Shown piece by piece: positions 7,741 through 14,777 of a stretch of 64,000 bases of DNA (its first letter is position 1; each line of letters opens with the position of its first letter). The translations under genes were made by a program, and so were the position numbers. The DNA is taken from the IMG/VR virus record IMGVR_UViG_3300035670_000112, positions 23,418-87,417 of that record. One strand, 5' to 3'. This DNA is from a virus. The notes under the pieces were generated by a model that saw only the letters and a list, made by a program, of their open reading frames with translations, was not told where the DNA came from and searched no databases.

Positions 7741-7907
7741 ATGGAACATACGTGTATATCGTAACCCTTACCAAGGACGATGGGGTCACACGGTTCAAGG
7801 TTGCCATTACGGCCGCTGATGATAACGGACTGAGGGACAGGATAGCTGAAGCGTATCCTGATCACGATTGGTATTCACCAGTGGGTGAAAGATATCAATT
7901 GGTATAG
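7737..7907 (+). CDS. Hypothetical protein, 56 aa
   Basis: A 56-residue protein starting MNGTYVYIVTLTKDDG, likely a small beta-sheet fold followed by one helix. The ATG at 7737 is chosen over an upstream ATG (7710) because it forms an ATGA overlap with the previous stop codon. It is the last gene before the promoter and terminator region at 7899-7972, so it probably closes the first plus-strand operon. Function unknown. Confidence 0.45.
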   Translation: MNGTYVYIVTLTKDDGVTRFKVAITAADDNGLRDRIAEAYPDHDWYSPVGERYQLV

Positions 7908-7957
7908 TATCGATAGATATTATATTTGGATAACATGTGAGGGAAGCTGTATATTTG
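7899..7957 (+). promoter_or_regulatory. Two candidate Bacteroidota-type promoters in tandem
   Basis: Two copies of TATATTTG (7921-7928 and 7950-7957) match the Bacteroides -7 consensus TAnnTTTG. The first has TTG at 7899-7901 with 19 bases between; the second has TTG at 7926-7928 with 21 bases between. Both face the 81-residue gene at 7984 and the nucleotide-metabolism genes after it. The second -7 box is the loop of the terminator hairpin at 7941-7972. This is a motif-based prediction only. Confidence 0.5.
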
Positions 7958-7972
7958 CAGCTTCCCTTTTTT
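7941..7972 (+). terminator. Intrinsic terminator ending the first early operon
   Basis: The arms GGGAAGCTG (7941-7949) and CAGCTTCCC (7958-7966) form a perfect 9-bp stem with an 8-base loop, followed by six T (7967-7972). It lies 33 bases after the stop codon of the small gene ending at 7907. The loop is itself a TAnnTTTG box, so terminator and promoter are interleaved. Confidence 0.8.
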
Positions 7973-7983
7973 ACATTTCGAGT

Positions 7984-8229
7984 ATGGCGAATTTCTATAA
8001 CATACAGGGTCAATGTGCAGCTTTTGTGGCTGGTAGACTCAGTGACCTTCAATGGAGGAACATATCTCATGTGGAGAGAGATGGAAAGCAGTGTATACTG
8101 CATATGAAGAATGGGGATGTATATGAACTTTCAATTAAAAGAAGAGAAGATGAAAGAACCGATGCCTATGCACTCTTGCATAAGAGTGTGGTTGGAGAAG
8201 ACATCGACCCGAAAACCATCAGTTCCTGA
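7984..8229 (+). CDS. Hypothetical protein, 81 aa
   Basis: An 81-residue protein beginning MANFYNIQGQCAAFVAGRLSD, with strands around QCILHMKNGDVYELSI. The ATG at 7984 is chosen because everything upstream in the frame is promoter and terminator sequence. It ends five bases before the preferred start of the pyrophosphohydrolase gene, so the two are probably co-transcribed with the reductase. No family is recognised. Confidence 0.5.
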   Translation: MANFYNIQGQCAAFVAGRLSDLQWRNISHVERDGKQCILHMKNGDVYELSIKRREDERTDAYALLHKSVVGEDIDPKTISS

Positions 8230-8233
8230 ACTG

Positions 8234-8665
8234 ATGACAAGGGAGGATGCCGACTTCAACACGATGTTGATAAGAGAGGAAGTGAATGAGCTTCTGTCCG
8301 CACTGTCAACGAATAATGACCTTACAGAACTGTGCGATGCATATTTCGATGTGCTCTGGGTGGTCACCCAATCAGCAATGCTGAACGGGCTCAATATAAA
8401 CGACCTCTGCAGAGCGGGCTTTTACAGCAACATGTCAAAGTTCTGCAACACATACGAGGAGGCACTTGATACTGTGGAAGCCTACGCCAAGGGAGAACAT
8501 CCTGCAAAGTATGGTACACAGATCGAATGTAGGATAGACGAGAACAGGGATGGGAGTTTCACTGTAAAGAGAGCATCCGATTCCAAGATACTCAAGTCGA
8601 TCAATTTCAAAGAACCTGATTTTTCATTCATAGTACAGAGAGCAAAGGAACATGGGACAGTGTGA
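8234..8665 (+). CDS. MazG-like all-alpha NTP pyrophosphohydrolase
   Basis: A 143-residue protein with the metal-binding helices of the MazG/dUTPase-2 superfamily: E15-E16-x-x-E19 in LIREEVNELL and E32-x-x-D35...D39 in TELCDAYFDVLW. These enzymes hydrolyse (d)NTPs to monophosphates and pyrophosphate, here probably to tune the nucleotide pool or lower the host alarm nucleotide. The ATG at 8234 is preferred to one at 8111 because the upstream part of that frame overlaps the coding region of the previous gene. Residues from about 85 to the end form an extra C-terminal domain that I do not recognise. It overlaps the reductase gene by 14 bases. Confidence 0.68.
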   Translation: MTREDADFNTMLIREEVNELLSALSTNNDLTELCDAYFDVLWVVTQSAMLNGLNINDLCRAGFYSNMSKFCNTYEEALDTVEAYAKGEHPAKYGTQIECRIDENRDGSFTVKRASDSKILKSINFKEPDFSFIVQRAKEHGTV

Positions 8666-9212
8666 AGAGTACTTCAAAGGTGATGAGCTTGCAGTTTCAG
8701 TATGGCAGGGTAAATATGCTGCAGATGGGGAGATCACCCCTGATGACATGCATAGACGCATGGCAAAAGAGTTTGCAAGGATTGAAAAACAGTATTCTGA
8801 TTCTTCAGAACCCTGGGAAATAAGAGTTGTAAAGACTGAGAATCTGAGCAGATACGGAAAAGATAGAAAACCTCTTGTAGAAAGTGTGATATACGATCTG
8901 TTCAAGGATTTCAAGTACATAGTACCTCAGGGTTCCATTATGTACGGGCTTGGAAGGAATGATAAGTACATCTCATTGAGCAATTGCTTTGTCATTGATT
9001 CAGCAAAGGACAGTTATGGAGGCATCTTCAAGACCGAACAGGAGCAGATCCAATTGATGAAACGCAGAGGAGGTGTAGGTCATGATATCTCAAACTTACG
9101 TCCTGAAGGTACTGCAGTGAGCAATTCAGCGGGAACATCAACAGGAGTGGTCTCTTTCATGGAAAGATTCTCCAACGCTACAAGAGAGGTTGCTCAAGCA
9201 GGAAGAAGAGGT
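8652..9212 (+). CDS. nrdJ: Class II (B12-dependent) ribonucleotide reductase, exon 1
   Basis: Exon 1 encodes residues 1-187 of a reductase interrupted by a group I intron. It carries the N-terminal helical start (LAVSVWQGKYA), the substrate-site segment LSNCFVIDS with the first redox cysteine, and the glycine-rich GGVGHDISNLRP region, ending in AQAGRRG. Without splicing, translation would stop two codons later (AAA TAA inside the intron). Joining base 9212 to 9579 restores GRRG-ALMLSI, the continuous sequence expected for the family, giving a protein of 864 residues. The enzyme makes deoxynucleotides for phage replication. It overlaps the pyrophosphohydrolase gene by 14 bases. Confidence 0.88.
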
Positions 9213-9578
9213 AAATAAAAATGTGCCTCAAAACTATGTGAACCTATAAATATAGGGTGTCTGAGGAGATTCAGGCTAACGGTGGAAACTATAATTTTGC
9301 CAAAAAATTATAATAATACCGTGCTAAGCATTTGTATATTTATGTTTTTGTTAGAAGGAAGAAGAAATAATCCTATTCCAAAAGGTAAAAGAAAGGGATT
9401 GTTCTTTGAGTATACAAATGAAAGTGTAACGACTATCGAACGGGTAACTGTCACAGTTGACAGTGAGTAACCAAGTAGAGTACATTTAAGGTGAAATTCC
9501 TTAAGTGGAAGCGCATAGGTGAGTAGAAACGTAGTTCTACTTGAAGATATAGTCTAAACGTGAAGAAATTCACTTTTG
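9213..9578 (+). ncRNA. Self-splicing group I intron in nrdJ
   Basis: This is a 366-nt insertion between codons of the reductase. The 5' exon ends GAGGU (9208-9212) and pairs with GCCUC (9225-9229), giving a P1 helix with the diagnostic U-G pair at the splice site. AAUGU (9220-9224) pairs with the first bases of exon 2, GCAUU (9579-9583), as P10. The last intron base is G (9578). The element AAGATATAGTC (9544-9554) matches the conserved S/P7 strand, with GACTAT upstream at about 9430 as its likely partner. No homing endonuclease frame is present, so it appears to be a mini-intron that splices but cannot home by itself. Confidence 0.9.
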
Positions 9579-11612
9579 GCATTAATGTTAAGTATTGATA
9601 TCAATCATCCTGATGTTGCCAAGTTCGCAACGATCAAATCGGATCTTACAAAAGTTACAGGAGCAAATATATCAATAAGGGTCAATGATGAGTTCATGAA
9701 AGCTGTTGAGAATGATGAAGATTATATTCTCAGATGGCCCTGTGATAAAGAAATAGATGAGGAAATTGCTTTTAGACACCCATATAATGAAAGTATAATA
9801 GGCGAGTGGGGAAGTGTCACAAAGAAAATTAAAGCAAAAGAACTTTGGGATACTATCATTGAACAGGCAAGAAATAATGCTGAACCAGGTGTAATGTTCT
9901 GGGATAATGTGATGAAAGGCTCTCCTGACAGTGTATATGAGGAATACAGACCTGTCAGCAGTAATCCCTGTGGTGAACAGTTCCTTCAACCGTACGATAG
10001 TTGTAGACTGATGTGTCTGAATCTGTTCTCGTTTGTAAATGATCCATTCACTGATGATGCAGAGATCGATTATGATAAACTGTATCAGGTGGCCTATGAG
10101 CAACAGAGACTGATGGACGATCTTGTTGATCTTGAGATAGAGCATGTCGACCGTATCATTGAGAAGATAGAGAATGACCCACAGGATGACCTTATCAAGG
10201 GTACTGAACTTCAGCTTTGGAAGAACATCAGACAGACTGCACAGAGTGGTAGACGTACAGGCAGTGGTATAACTGCTCTTGGAGACATGCTTGCTGCAAT
10301 AGGAGTAAAATATGATTCTGATGAAGGTCTTGAGGTAGTTGAGAAAGTGATGTCGACCAAGATGAGAGGTGAGTTGGACTGTACGATCGATCTTGCCATT
10401 CTGAGAGGAAAGATTGAGGGATGGGATCCTAAAAAGGAATTCGGTACAGTAGTGGGTTATAAGGACACGAGATCAGTGGATATAAAGACTATAGGGAATG
10501 ATTTCTACCTTTCATTGATCAGAACCTTCCCTGAACAGGCTTCCCGTATGATCGATCACGGACGGAGGAACATCTCCTGGAGTACGATTGCTCCGACAGG
10601 CAGTGTAAGTATCCTTACAGGAACTTCAAGTGGTTGTGAGCCATTGTTCATGCCTTTCTATATGAGAAGGAAGAAGGTCAATCCTGACAATACTGATGTA
10701 CGGGTGGATTTCGTTGATCAGAATGGGGACTCATGGCAGGAATTTGCAGTATTGCATCCTAAATTCAAGGATTGGTGCATCACAGCATTCGGATTGAATG
10801 AGACTGCACAGGAAAGATTGAATGATAAGGATACTTTACAGAATCTTTTCACGAAGTCTCCATGGTACGGTGCAACTGCAAATGATATCGATTGGAAAAA
10901 ACGAGTGGAGATGCAAGCTGTGTTGCAAAAATATACTACCAATGCGATCAGTACTACACTTAACTTGCCTGAGGATACTACTACAGAGACCGTGAGTGAG
11001 ATATATCTGCACTCTTGGAAACAAGGTCTCAAAGGACAGACGGTTTATAGAGAAGGGTCACGTAGCGGAGTACTGGTGAATATAGATAACAAGCAGCAAA
11101 AGACATCATTTGAGTATCATGATGCTCCTAAACGTCCTTTATGTCTGCCTGTGGACATTCACACAACGGTTTCCAAAGGAGTCAAATGGAATGTCATTGT
11201 CGGACTGTTCGATGGTAGACCATATGAAGTGTTCGCAGTACCTTACTTCACCAATGAGACATCTCTGGAACTATGTAAGGTCAAAAAAGGAAGATACGAC
11301 CTGCTCAGGAACGGTGAAACATACAGTGAGGACATAACCTCTCAGATCACTGATGAGCAGGATGTACTGACGCGAATGGTAAGTACAGCATTGCGACACG
11401 GAGCTGATATCACATTCATCGTAGAACAGTTGAACAAGTCCCATGGTGATATCACCAGCTTCAGTAAAGCTATTGCAAGAACTCTAAAGAAATACATAGA
11501 TGAGAGGAAGATGGTATCAAGAGCAACCTGCACTGAATGTGGAAGTAATAACCTGGTTTTTGAAGAGGGTTGCCTTTCATGTAAGGACTGCGGTTCGTCC
11601 AAATGTGGGTAG
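9579..11612 (+). CDS. nrdJ: Class II (B12-dependent) ribonucleotide reductase, exon 2
   Basis: Exon 2 encodes the remaining 677 residues. It contains SNPCGEQ, with the thiyl-radical cysteine and neighbouring glutamate, followed by SCRLMCLNLF, then APTGSVSILTGTSSGCEP and the C-terminal barrel. The C-terminus ends in a four-cysteine ribbon (CTECGSNN...CLSCKDCGSSKCG), typical of adenosylcobalamin-dependent NrdJ. There is no ATP cone at the N-terminus of the joined protein. The open frame appears to begin at a TTG (9576), but that codon belongs to the intron end. Bacteroidota phages often carry their own reductase; a B12-type enzyme would work without oxygen, fitting a gut host. Confidence 0.9.
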   Translation, partial: ALMLSIDINHPDVAKFATIKSDLTKVTGANISIRVNDEFMKAVENDEDYILRWPCDKEIDEEIAFRHPYNESIIGEWGSVTKKIKAKELWDTIIEQARNNAEPGVMFWDNVMKGSPDSVYEEYRPVSSNPCGEQFLQPYDSCRLMCLNLFSFVNDPFTDDAEIDYDKLYQVAYEQQRLMDDLVDLEIEHVDRIIEKIENDPQDDLIKGTELQLWKNIRQTAQSGRRTGSGITALGDMLAAIGVKYDSDEGLEVVEKVMSTKMRGELDCTIDLAILRGKIEGWDPKKEFGTVVGYKDTRSVDIKTIGNDFYLSLIRTFPEQASRMIDHGRRNISWSTIAPTGSVSILTGTSSGCEPLFMPFYMRRKKVNPDNTDVRVDFVDQNGDSWQEFAVLHPKFKDWCITAFGLNETAQERLNDKDTLQNLFTKSPWYGATANDIDWKKRVEMQAVLQKYTTNAISTTLNLPEDTTTETVSEIYLHSWKQGLKGQTVYREGSRSGVLVNIDNKQQKTSFEYHDAPKRPLCLPVDIHTTVSKGVKWNVIVGLFDGRPYEVFAVPYFTNETSLELCKVKKGRYDLLRNGETYSEDITSQITDEQDVLTRMVSTALRHGADITFIVEQLNKSHGDITSFSKAIARTLKKYIDERKMVSRATCTECGSNNLVFEEGCLSCKDCGSSKCG

Positions 11613-11739
11613 ATAATCAGTAAAGTAATAGAGCGAAACTCTTGATCAGAGTAGAAACAGCCGTAAATTCCATGGATCAGCTCGGTGATAATGGTGGTAA
11701 CATATACCCACCCGCTCTTAACTTTTAATCAAAACAAAG
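11613..11739 (+). other. Intergenic stretch after nrdJ with small hairpins and a start-less open frame
   Basis: This is 127 bases without a convincing gene. Short inverted repeats are visible: CTCT/AGAG around TGATC (11639-11651) and GGTGG/CCACC (about 11693-11712). The frame from 11624 to 11728 is open for 34 codons and reads sensibly (ending VNSMDQLGDNGGNIYPPALNF in two parts), but it has no start codon except an internal ATG at 11672. It may be a gene remnant or a structured leader for the next operon. No promoter match was seen. Confidence 0.35.
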
Positions 11740-12153
11740 ATGAGTAAATGTGAAATATGCGGCAAGGAAGGTTTTCATAAACTGAGCTGCCCAACGCAGA
11801 AGGTAACTGTGTTCCTATCGGATGAAAAAACGGATAACTTCTTTGAAGAACAAGATAAAAAGTACCTGAACGGTATAAGAGATCAAATAGAGAAACTGAC
11901 TCCATCTGATTACGAGCCTATGCCTAAAGAAACAGTGTCAATATTCAACGCTCTTATCCCTACACTTGAAGGAGACGAAGTAGAGGAGTTCATCCGTAAG
12001 TCAGAATCAGCAGAACGGGCAACAATTGACTGGAGCAGACAGATGAAACAGATGGAGTTGATTCTTGAAAAGTCACGGGTATCCAGAAGGATATCCAAAT
12101 ACAGCAAGGGCAACGTTCCTGTGGTCAAACGAAGTAAAGACGTAGAAGAATGA
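11740..12153 (+). CDS. Hypothetical protein with N-terminal zinc-knuckle-like cysteines, 137 aa
   Basis: A 137-residue protein whose N-terminus (CEICGKEGFHKLSC) has a Cys-x2-Cys...His...Cys arrangement that could bind zinc. The rest is helical and charged, with a basic stretch (VSRRISKYSKG) near the C-terminus. The last codons (RSKDVEE) are repeated 552 bases downstream as part of a direct repeat. It shares an ATGA overlap with the next gene. Codon use from here to 14.8 kb is visibly AT-richer than in the first 8 kb, suggesting accessory origin. Function unknown. Confidence 0.55.
   Translation: MSKCEICGKEGFHKLSCPTQKVTVFLSDEKTDNFFEEQDKKYLNGIRDQIEKLTPSDYEPMPKETVSIFNALIPTLEGDEVEEFIRKSESAERATIDWSRQMKQMELILEKSRVSRRISKYSKGNVPVVKRSKDVEE
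12131..12151 (+). repeat. Direct repeat, copy 1
   Basis: The 21 bases ending one gene are identical to 12683-12703, and four bases upstream differ at one position only. The copy lies in the last codons of the 137-residue gene. Confidence 0.85.
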
Positions 12154-12485
12154 AAGCAGAAGAACTACGCATCGGGAATTGGGTCGAAATAAAAGACCAA
12201 GAAGTTAAGACATACGCACAGGTTGAAGGGTTAGGAAATCTCCAACACGTTGCTGGACAATTATGGTCAATTGAAGAACTTGAACCGATACCACTAACAG
12301 AGGAATGGTTGACGCGGTTCGGGTGGAATCCGCCTAAAGACATAAGCGTATCTTTTTCATTAACCACGAACGATATTCATTTTGTAGCGGGTAACTACTA
12401 CAAGAAAATTCAACACGTCCACCAACTTCAAAACCTTTTTTACTGTCTTTGTGGACAAGAATTAACACTAAAACAAATAGCATGA
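12150..12485 (+). CDS. Hypothetical protein common in Bacteroidota mobile DNA (LRIGNWV type), 111 aa
   Basis: A 111-residue protein starting MKAEELRIGNWVEIKDQ and containing IPLTEEWLTRFGW, then GNYYKKIQHVHQLQNLFYCLCGQELT. This pattern is familiar to me from many Bacteroides and Flavobacterium prophages and conjugative elements; no biochemical role is established. It is coupled to the upstream gene by an ATGA overlap and to the next small membrane protein by another. It lies between the two copies of the direct repeat, so it may be part of a small inserted cassette. Its presence supports a Bacteroidota host. Confidence 0.65.
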   Translation: MKAEELRIGNWVEIKDQEVKTYAQVEGLGNLQHVAGQLWSIEELEPIPLTEEWLTRFGWNPPKDISVSFSLTTNDIHFVAGNYYKKIQHVHQLQNLFYCLCGQELTLKQIA

Positions 12486-12664
12486 GAAAAGAATCTGCAC
12501 TTACGGTTGTAATTGCATTAATTGGAATGGCTGTATATTTTTGGCTTGGATATTATAACGGAATCAAGACACCAATGGAATCAGAAAATGAAATAATACC
12601 GATACTTAGAATTGAGCAAACAGAAAACAGAATAGACACAATTTACATATACAAAAGACCATGA
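12482..12664 (+). CDS. Small single-pass membrane protein, 60 aa
   Basis: A 60-residue protein with a basic start (MRKES) followed by a hydrophobic helix (ALTVVIALIGMAVYFWLGYY) and a polar C-terminus. The ATG at 12482 overlaps the previous stop codon (ATGA), and this start is preferred to one at 12449 that would run through the coding region of its neighbour. The topology (few positive charges at the N-terminus, then helix) suits an inner-membrane peptide. It is also inside the direct-repeat cassette. Function unknown. Confidence 0.5.
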   Translation: MRKESALTVVIALIGMAVYFWLGYYNGIKTPMESENEIIPILRIEQTENRIDTIYIYKRP

Positions 12665-12705
12665 GCAAAGAAAAAGTGAAAAGAAGTAAAGACGTAGAAG
12701 AATAG
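12661..12705 (+). pseudogene. 14-codon remnant repeating the tail of the 137-aa gene
   Basis: A short frame (MSKEKVKRSKDVEE) whose last residues copy the C-terminus of the gene ending at 12153. It looks like the stump of a gene whose body now lies upstream of a two-gene insertion, rather than a functional peptide. Confidence 0.45.
12683..12703 (+). repeat. Direct repeat, copy 2
   Basis: Identical over 21 bases to 12131-12151. The two copies bracket the genes at 12150-12664, which is what a recombination-mediated insertion or tandem duplication followed by deletion would leave. Confidence 0.85.
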
Positions 12706-12707
12706 CC

Positions 12708-12938
12708 ATGCCAGACATTACGATGTGTACGGGTGAGAAATGCCCACTTAAGCAGATATGCTACAGACATACTGCAAAGCCAGATCGTTATCAAACATAC
12801 TTTGCAAAAGCTCCTGTACTTGGAGGAACGTGTGAGTATTTTTGGAGGACAGAACCAAAGAAGTGCAAGTATGTAAAAAGGGAAGGTGAAAGCTGTACCC
12901 TGAATGATAACTGTACATACCCTAACTGTAAAGAATGA
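12708..12938 (+). CDS. Cysteine-rich small protein of Bacteroidota phages, 76 aa
   Basis: A 76-residue protein with eight cysteines: MCTGEKCPLKQICYRHTA at the N-terminus, GTCEYFW in the middle and KCKYV...CTLNDNCTYPNCKE at the end. The N-terminal pattern (CxxxxCPLxxxC) is familiar from many Bacteroides phage proteins of unknown function and looks like a small metal-binding module. It overlaps the dNMP kinase gene by four bases (ATGA). No signal peptide is present, so it is probably cytoplasmic. Confidence 0.6.
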   Translation: MPDITMCTGEKCPLKQICYRHTAKPDRYQTYFAKAPVLGGTCEYFWRTEPKKCKYVKREGESCTLNDNCTYPNCKE

Positions 12939-13711
12939 AAAAAAAAATGATAATATCGATTAGCGGAAAAGCAGGTTCTGGAAAGGACACTGTAGGAAAG
13001 ATCATTCAGCATTTGACATCTGAGTGGGCGGAAGATGAATATAAGGATTCCGACATGCTTGCTTTTAGAAGCGATTGGCAGATCAAAAAGTACTCTGACA
13101 AACTCAAGGACATAGTGTGTATTCTTATAGGATGTACCAGAGAGCAATTGGAAGATCAAGAGTTCAAAGAAACTCCATTGGGAGAAGAATGGACAAAATG
13201 GGGAATATTACGTCCCAACGGATCCAGAGTTATTGATATGCAGGCCACTTACGAAGAGGCTTTTGCAAGAAAGGAGAATGTCTGGCAGGATGGTTCCACA
13301 ATAGAGGAAGTTAAGTTGACTCCAAGAATGGTCCTTCAGTATCTGGGAACTGACTTTGCAAGGAATGTGCTTCATCCTGATGCTTGGGTGAATGCCTTGT
13401 ATTCTGAATACAGCCCGTTGTTTTACGAAAAAGATTCAGAAGGAAGAATTGAGATAGTTGAGGAAAAATGGATCATCACAGATTCAAGATTTCCCAATGA
13501 TGTCAAACGTACCCGTGAAATGGGAGGTATTCTTATAAGAGTGAACAGATCTGAATGTGAAGGTCGCAAGAATGAACACATTTCAGAAACAGCTTTGGAT
13601 GATTTTGATGAATGGGATTATGTCATTGAGAACAACGGAACCATTGAAGAATTGATAGAACAGGTAAGAACGATCCTTGAAGAAGAAGGAATCATAAAAG
13701 AGAAAGAATGA
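12935..13711 (+). CDS. Deoxynucleoside monophosphate kinase-like protein
   Basis: A 258-residue P-loop kinase. The Walker A motif GKAGSGKDT is at residues 11-19, and the protein has the long insertions of phage dNMP kinases (T4 gp1 type): the region around REQLEDQEFKETPLGEEW, PRMVLQYLGTDFARNVLHPDAWVNAL, and a Walker B-like strand followed by ITDSRFPNDV. Such enzymes phosphorylate dNMPs from degraded host DNA, feeding replication together with the reductase and pyrophosphohydrolase. It overlaps both neighbours by four bases. Residues near the C-terminus (ETALDDFDEWDYVIENNGTIEEL) match the family ending. Confidence 0.78.
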   Translation: MKKKMIISISGKAGSGKDTVGKIIQHLTSEWAEDEYKDSDMLAFRSDWQIKKYSDKLKDIVCILIGCTREQLEDQEFKETPLGEEWTKWGILRPNGSRVIDMQATYEEAFARKENVWQDGSTIEEVKLTPRMVLQYLGTDFARNVLHPDAWVNALYSEYSPLFYEKDSEGRIEIVEEKWIITDSRFPNDVKRTREMGGILIRVNRSECEGRKNEHISETALDDFDEWDYVIENNGTIEELIEQVRTILEEEGIIKEKE

Positions 13712-14142
13712 AAATAGATTGGAATGAGATACTTGGACCTATTAAGATAGCTGAGTTGACATATGGAAAGGATGCATCAAGATTCAATGGTCTGAACATC
13801 ATCATCAAGGAGATAAATGACGTATCTGACAGATGGTTGGATTTCATCAAAGAGAACTGTATCCCAAAAAATGCAGTCTCTGACAGAGGGAGTAAGGATA
13901 TACTTGATGCACTTAACTGTGTAATGACCGATATCGAAATGCTCAGGGACAATAAATGGCAACCTGATGAGGAGTCATGCAGATGTACACTTGAGAATCT
14001 TGAACTGATAAGGGATCATATCATGACACATGGGTCATATACTGACAATGAAAAGGTCATGTTTGAACGTAAAAGCAGTCCCTTAAAGGAAGGGGATATG
14101 AGTTATCCAGAATTGACAAAGCCTGAAGATGTCGAAAGTTAG
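13708..14142 (+). CDS. Hypothetical helical protein, 144 aa
   Basis: A soluble, mainly helical 144-residue protein, coupled to the dNMP kinase gene by an ATGA overlap. It has two cysteines in ESCRCTLENL. No family is recognised. The gene is the last before the first palindromic attC-like element, which starts 12 bases after its stop codon. Confidence 0.5.
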   Translation: MKIDWNEILGPIKIAELTYGKDASRFNGLNIIIKEINDVSDRWLDFIKENCIPKNAVSDRGSKDILDALNCVMTDIEMLRDNKWQPDEESCRCTLENLELIRDHIMTHGSYTDNEKVMFERKSSPLKEGDMSYPELTKPEDVES

Positions 14143-14154
14143 GGGTATCTTTGG

Positions 14155-14246
14155 TAACGTTTTGCAGCTAACATAAGTGGCTGCTTGTAAGAACTTCTGA
14201 ATTAAAAACAAATGCTTGTAGCAGCCATTTTTGTTAGGTGCTGTTA
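14155..14246 (+). repeat. Palindromic attC-like element, copy 1
   Basis: A 92-base element with nested inverted repeats: TAAC/GTTA at the ends (14155-14158, 14243-14246), CTAACA/TGTTAG (14168-14173, 14232-14237) and TGGCTGCT/AGCAGCCA (14178-14185, 14220-14227), with an unpaired centre. It begins TAACGTTTTGC and ends TTAGGTGCTGTTA, ends shared with a second element at 14476-14520. The GTTAGGT box matches the GTTRRRY rule of integron attC sites. Confidence 0.6.
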
Positions 14247-14267
14247 TAAGTTGTAAAAATTACGGTA

Positions 14268-14459
14268 ATGGAAAACGAAACAAAAAAATTAACACAAAAA
14301 GAATTAGAAGCAAGAGCATTAATTGCAGGTGATTTGCTACGAGAAGGTGAAGTAACAAGAGTTGAAACGTTCAGAGTTGAAATTGATGCTGCTCTTGGTG
14401 AAAATACTGGCGATTTGAAGTTTGAAAAGAACACAGACTTTGAAGATGGTACGATGTAG
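14268..14459 (+). CDS. Hypothetical protein in a cassette-like unit, 63 aa
   Basis: A 63-residue charged, helical protein (MENETKKLTQKELEARALIAGDLL...) with no recognised motif. It is the only gene between two palindromic elements with matching ends, like a promoterless gene cassette in an integron array. Base composition is AT-rich relative to the phage core genes. Function unknown. Confidence 0.5.
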   Translation: MENETKKLTQKELEARALIAGDLLREGEVTRVETFRVEIDAALGENTGDLKFEKNTDFEDGTM

Positions 14460-14475
14460 TAATTTTTATTGCTTA

Positions 14476-14520
14476 TAACGATTTGCTAAACAACGTTTCA
14501 ATGTTGTTTAGGTACTGTTA
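14476..14520 (+). repeat. Palindromic attC-like element, copy 2
   Basis: A 45-base element. The arms CTAAACAAC (14486-14494) and GTTGTTTAG (14503-14511) form a perfect 9-bp stem with an 8-base loop, inside outer TAAC/GTTA ends. It begins TAACGATTTGC and ends TTAGGTACTGTTA; the 13-base end differs from copy 1 at one position. Confidence 0.6.
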
Positions 14521-14530
14521 AACCGATAAA

Positions 14531-14767
14531 ATGAACGACATGGAAAAGATTTTAATAGCACTAAAGGTTATTCAAGTTGTTTCAAATATTGATAGAAAAA
14601 AGAACGGACTTGAGTATTTGGGTAGAGGGTTTTCTAAAGCATACAGACTAAATCCATTTAACCCGTTAAGTTACATAATTGTAATTGTGGCGATACCTAT
14701 GACGATAATTCTCTATGGATTTATAGGTTTTTTCAAGCAGGTAACAAATCCATTTGAATGGGACTGA
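14531..14767 (+). CDS. Small membrane protein common in Bacteroidota phages, 78 aa
   Basis: A 78-residue protein with a cytoplasmic-looking N-terminal half (EKILIALKVIQVVSNIDRKKNGLEYLGRG in two parts) and a C-terminal hydrophobic segment (SYIIVIVAIPMTIILYGFIGFF). The line NPFNPLSYI and the ending TNPFEWD are familiar from Bacteroidota phage and prophage proteins of unknown role. It follows the second palindromic element by ten bases. It may act at the inner membrane; nothing more can be said. Confidence 0.55.
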   Translation: MNDMEKILIALKVIQVVSNIDRKKNGLEYLGRGFSKAYRLNPFNPLSYIIVIVAIPMTIILYGFIGFFKQVTNPFEWD

Positions 14768-14777
14768 ATTAATTAAG

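Noticed and set aside
8111-8233. N-terminal extension of the pyrophosphohydrolase
   Set aside because: These codons are the preceding gene read in another frame; the family motif begins just after ATG 8234.
9282-9470. 62-codon open frame inside the group I intron
   Set aside because: No endonuclease motif is visible, and the region must form intron helices; it reads like loop sequence rather than a gene.
11613-11739. tRNA or riboswitch after nrdJ
   Set aside because: No cloverleaf, no T-loop consensus and no known cobalamin-box sequence could be found.
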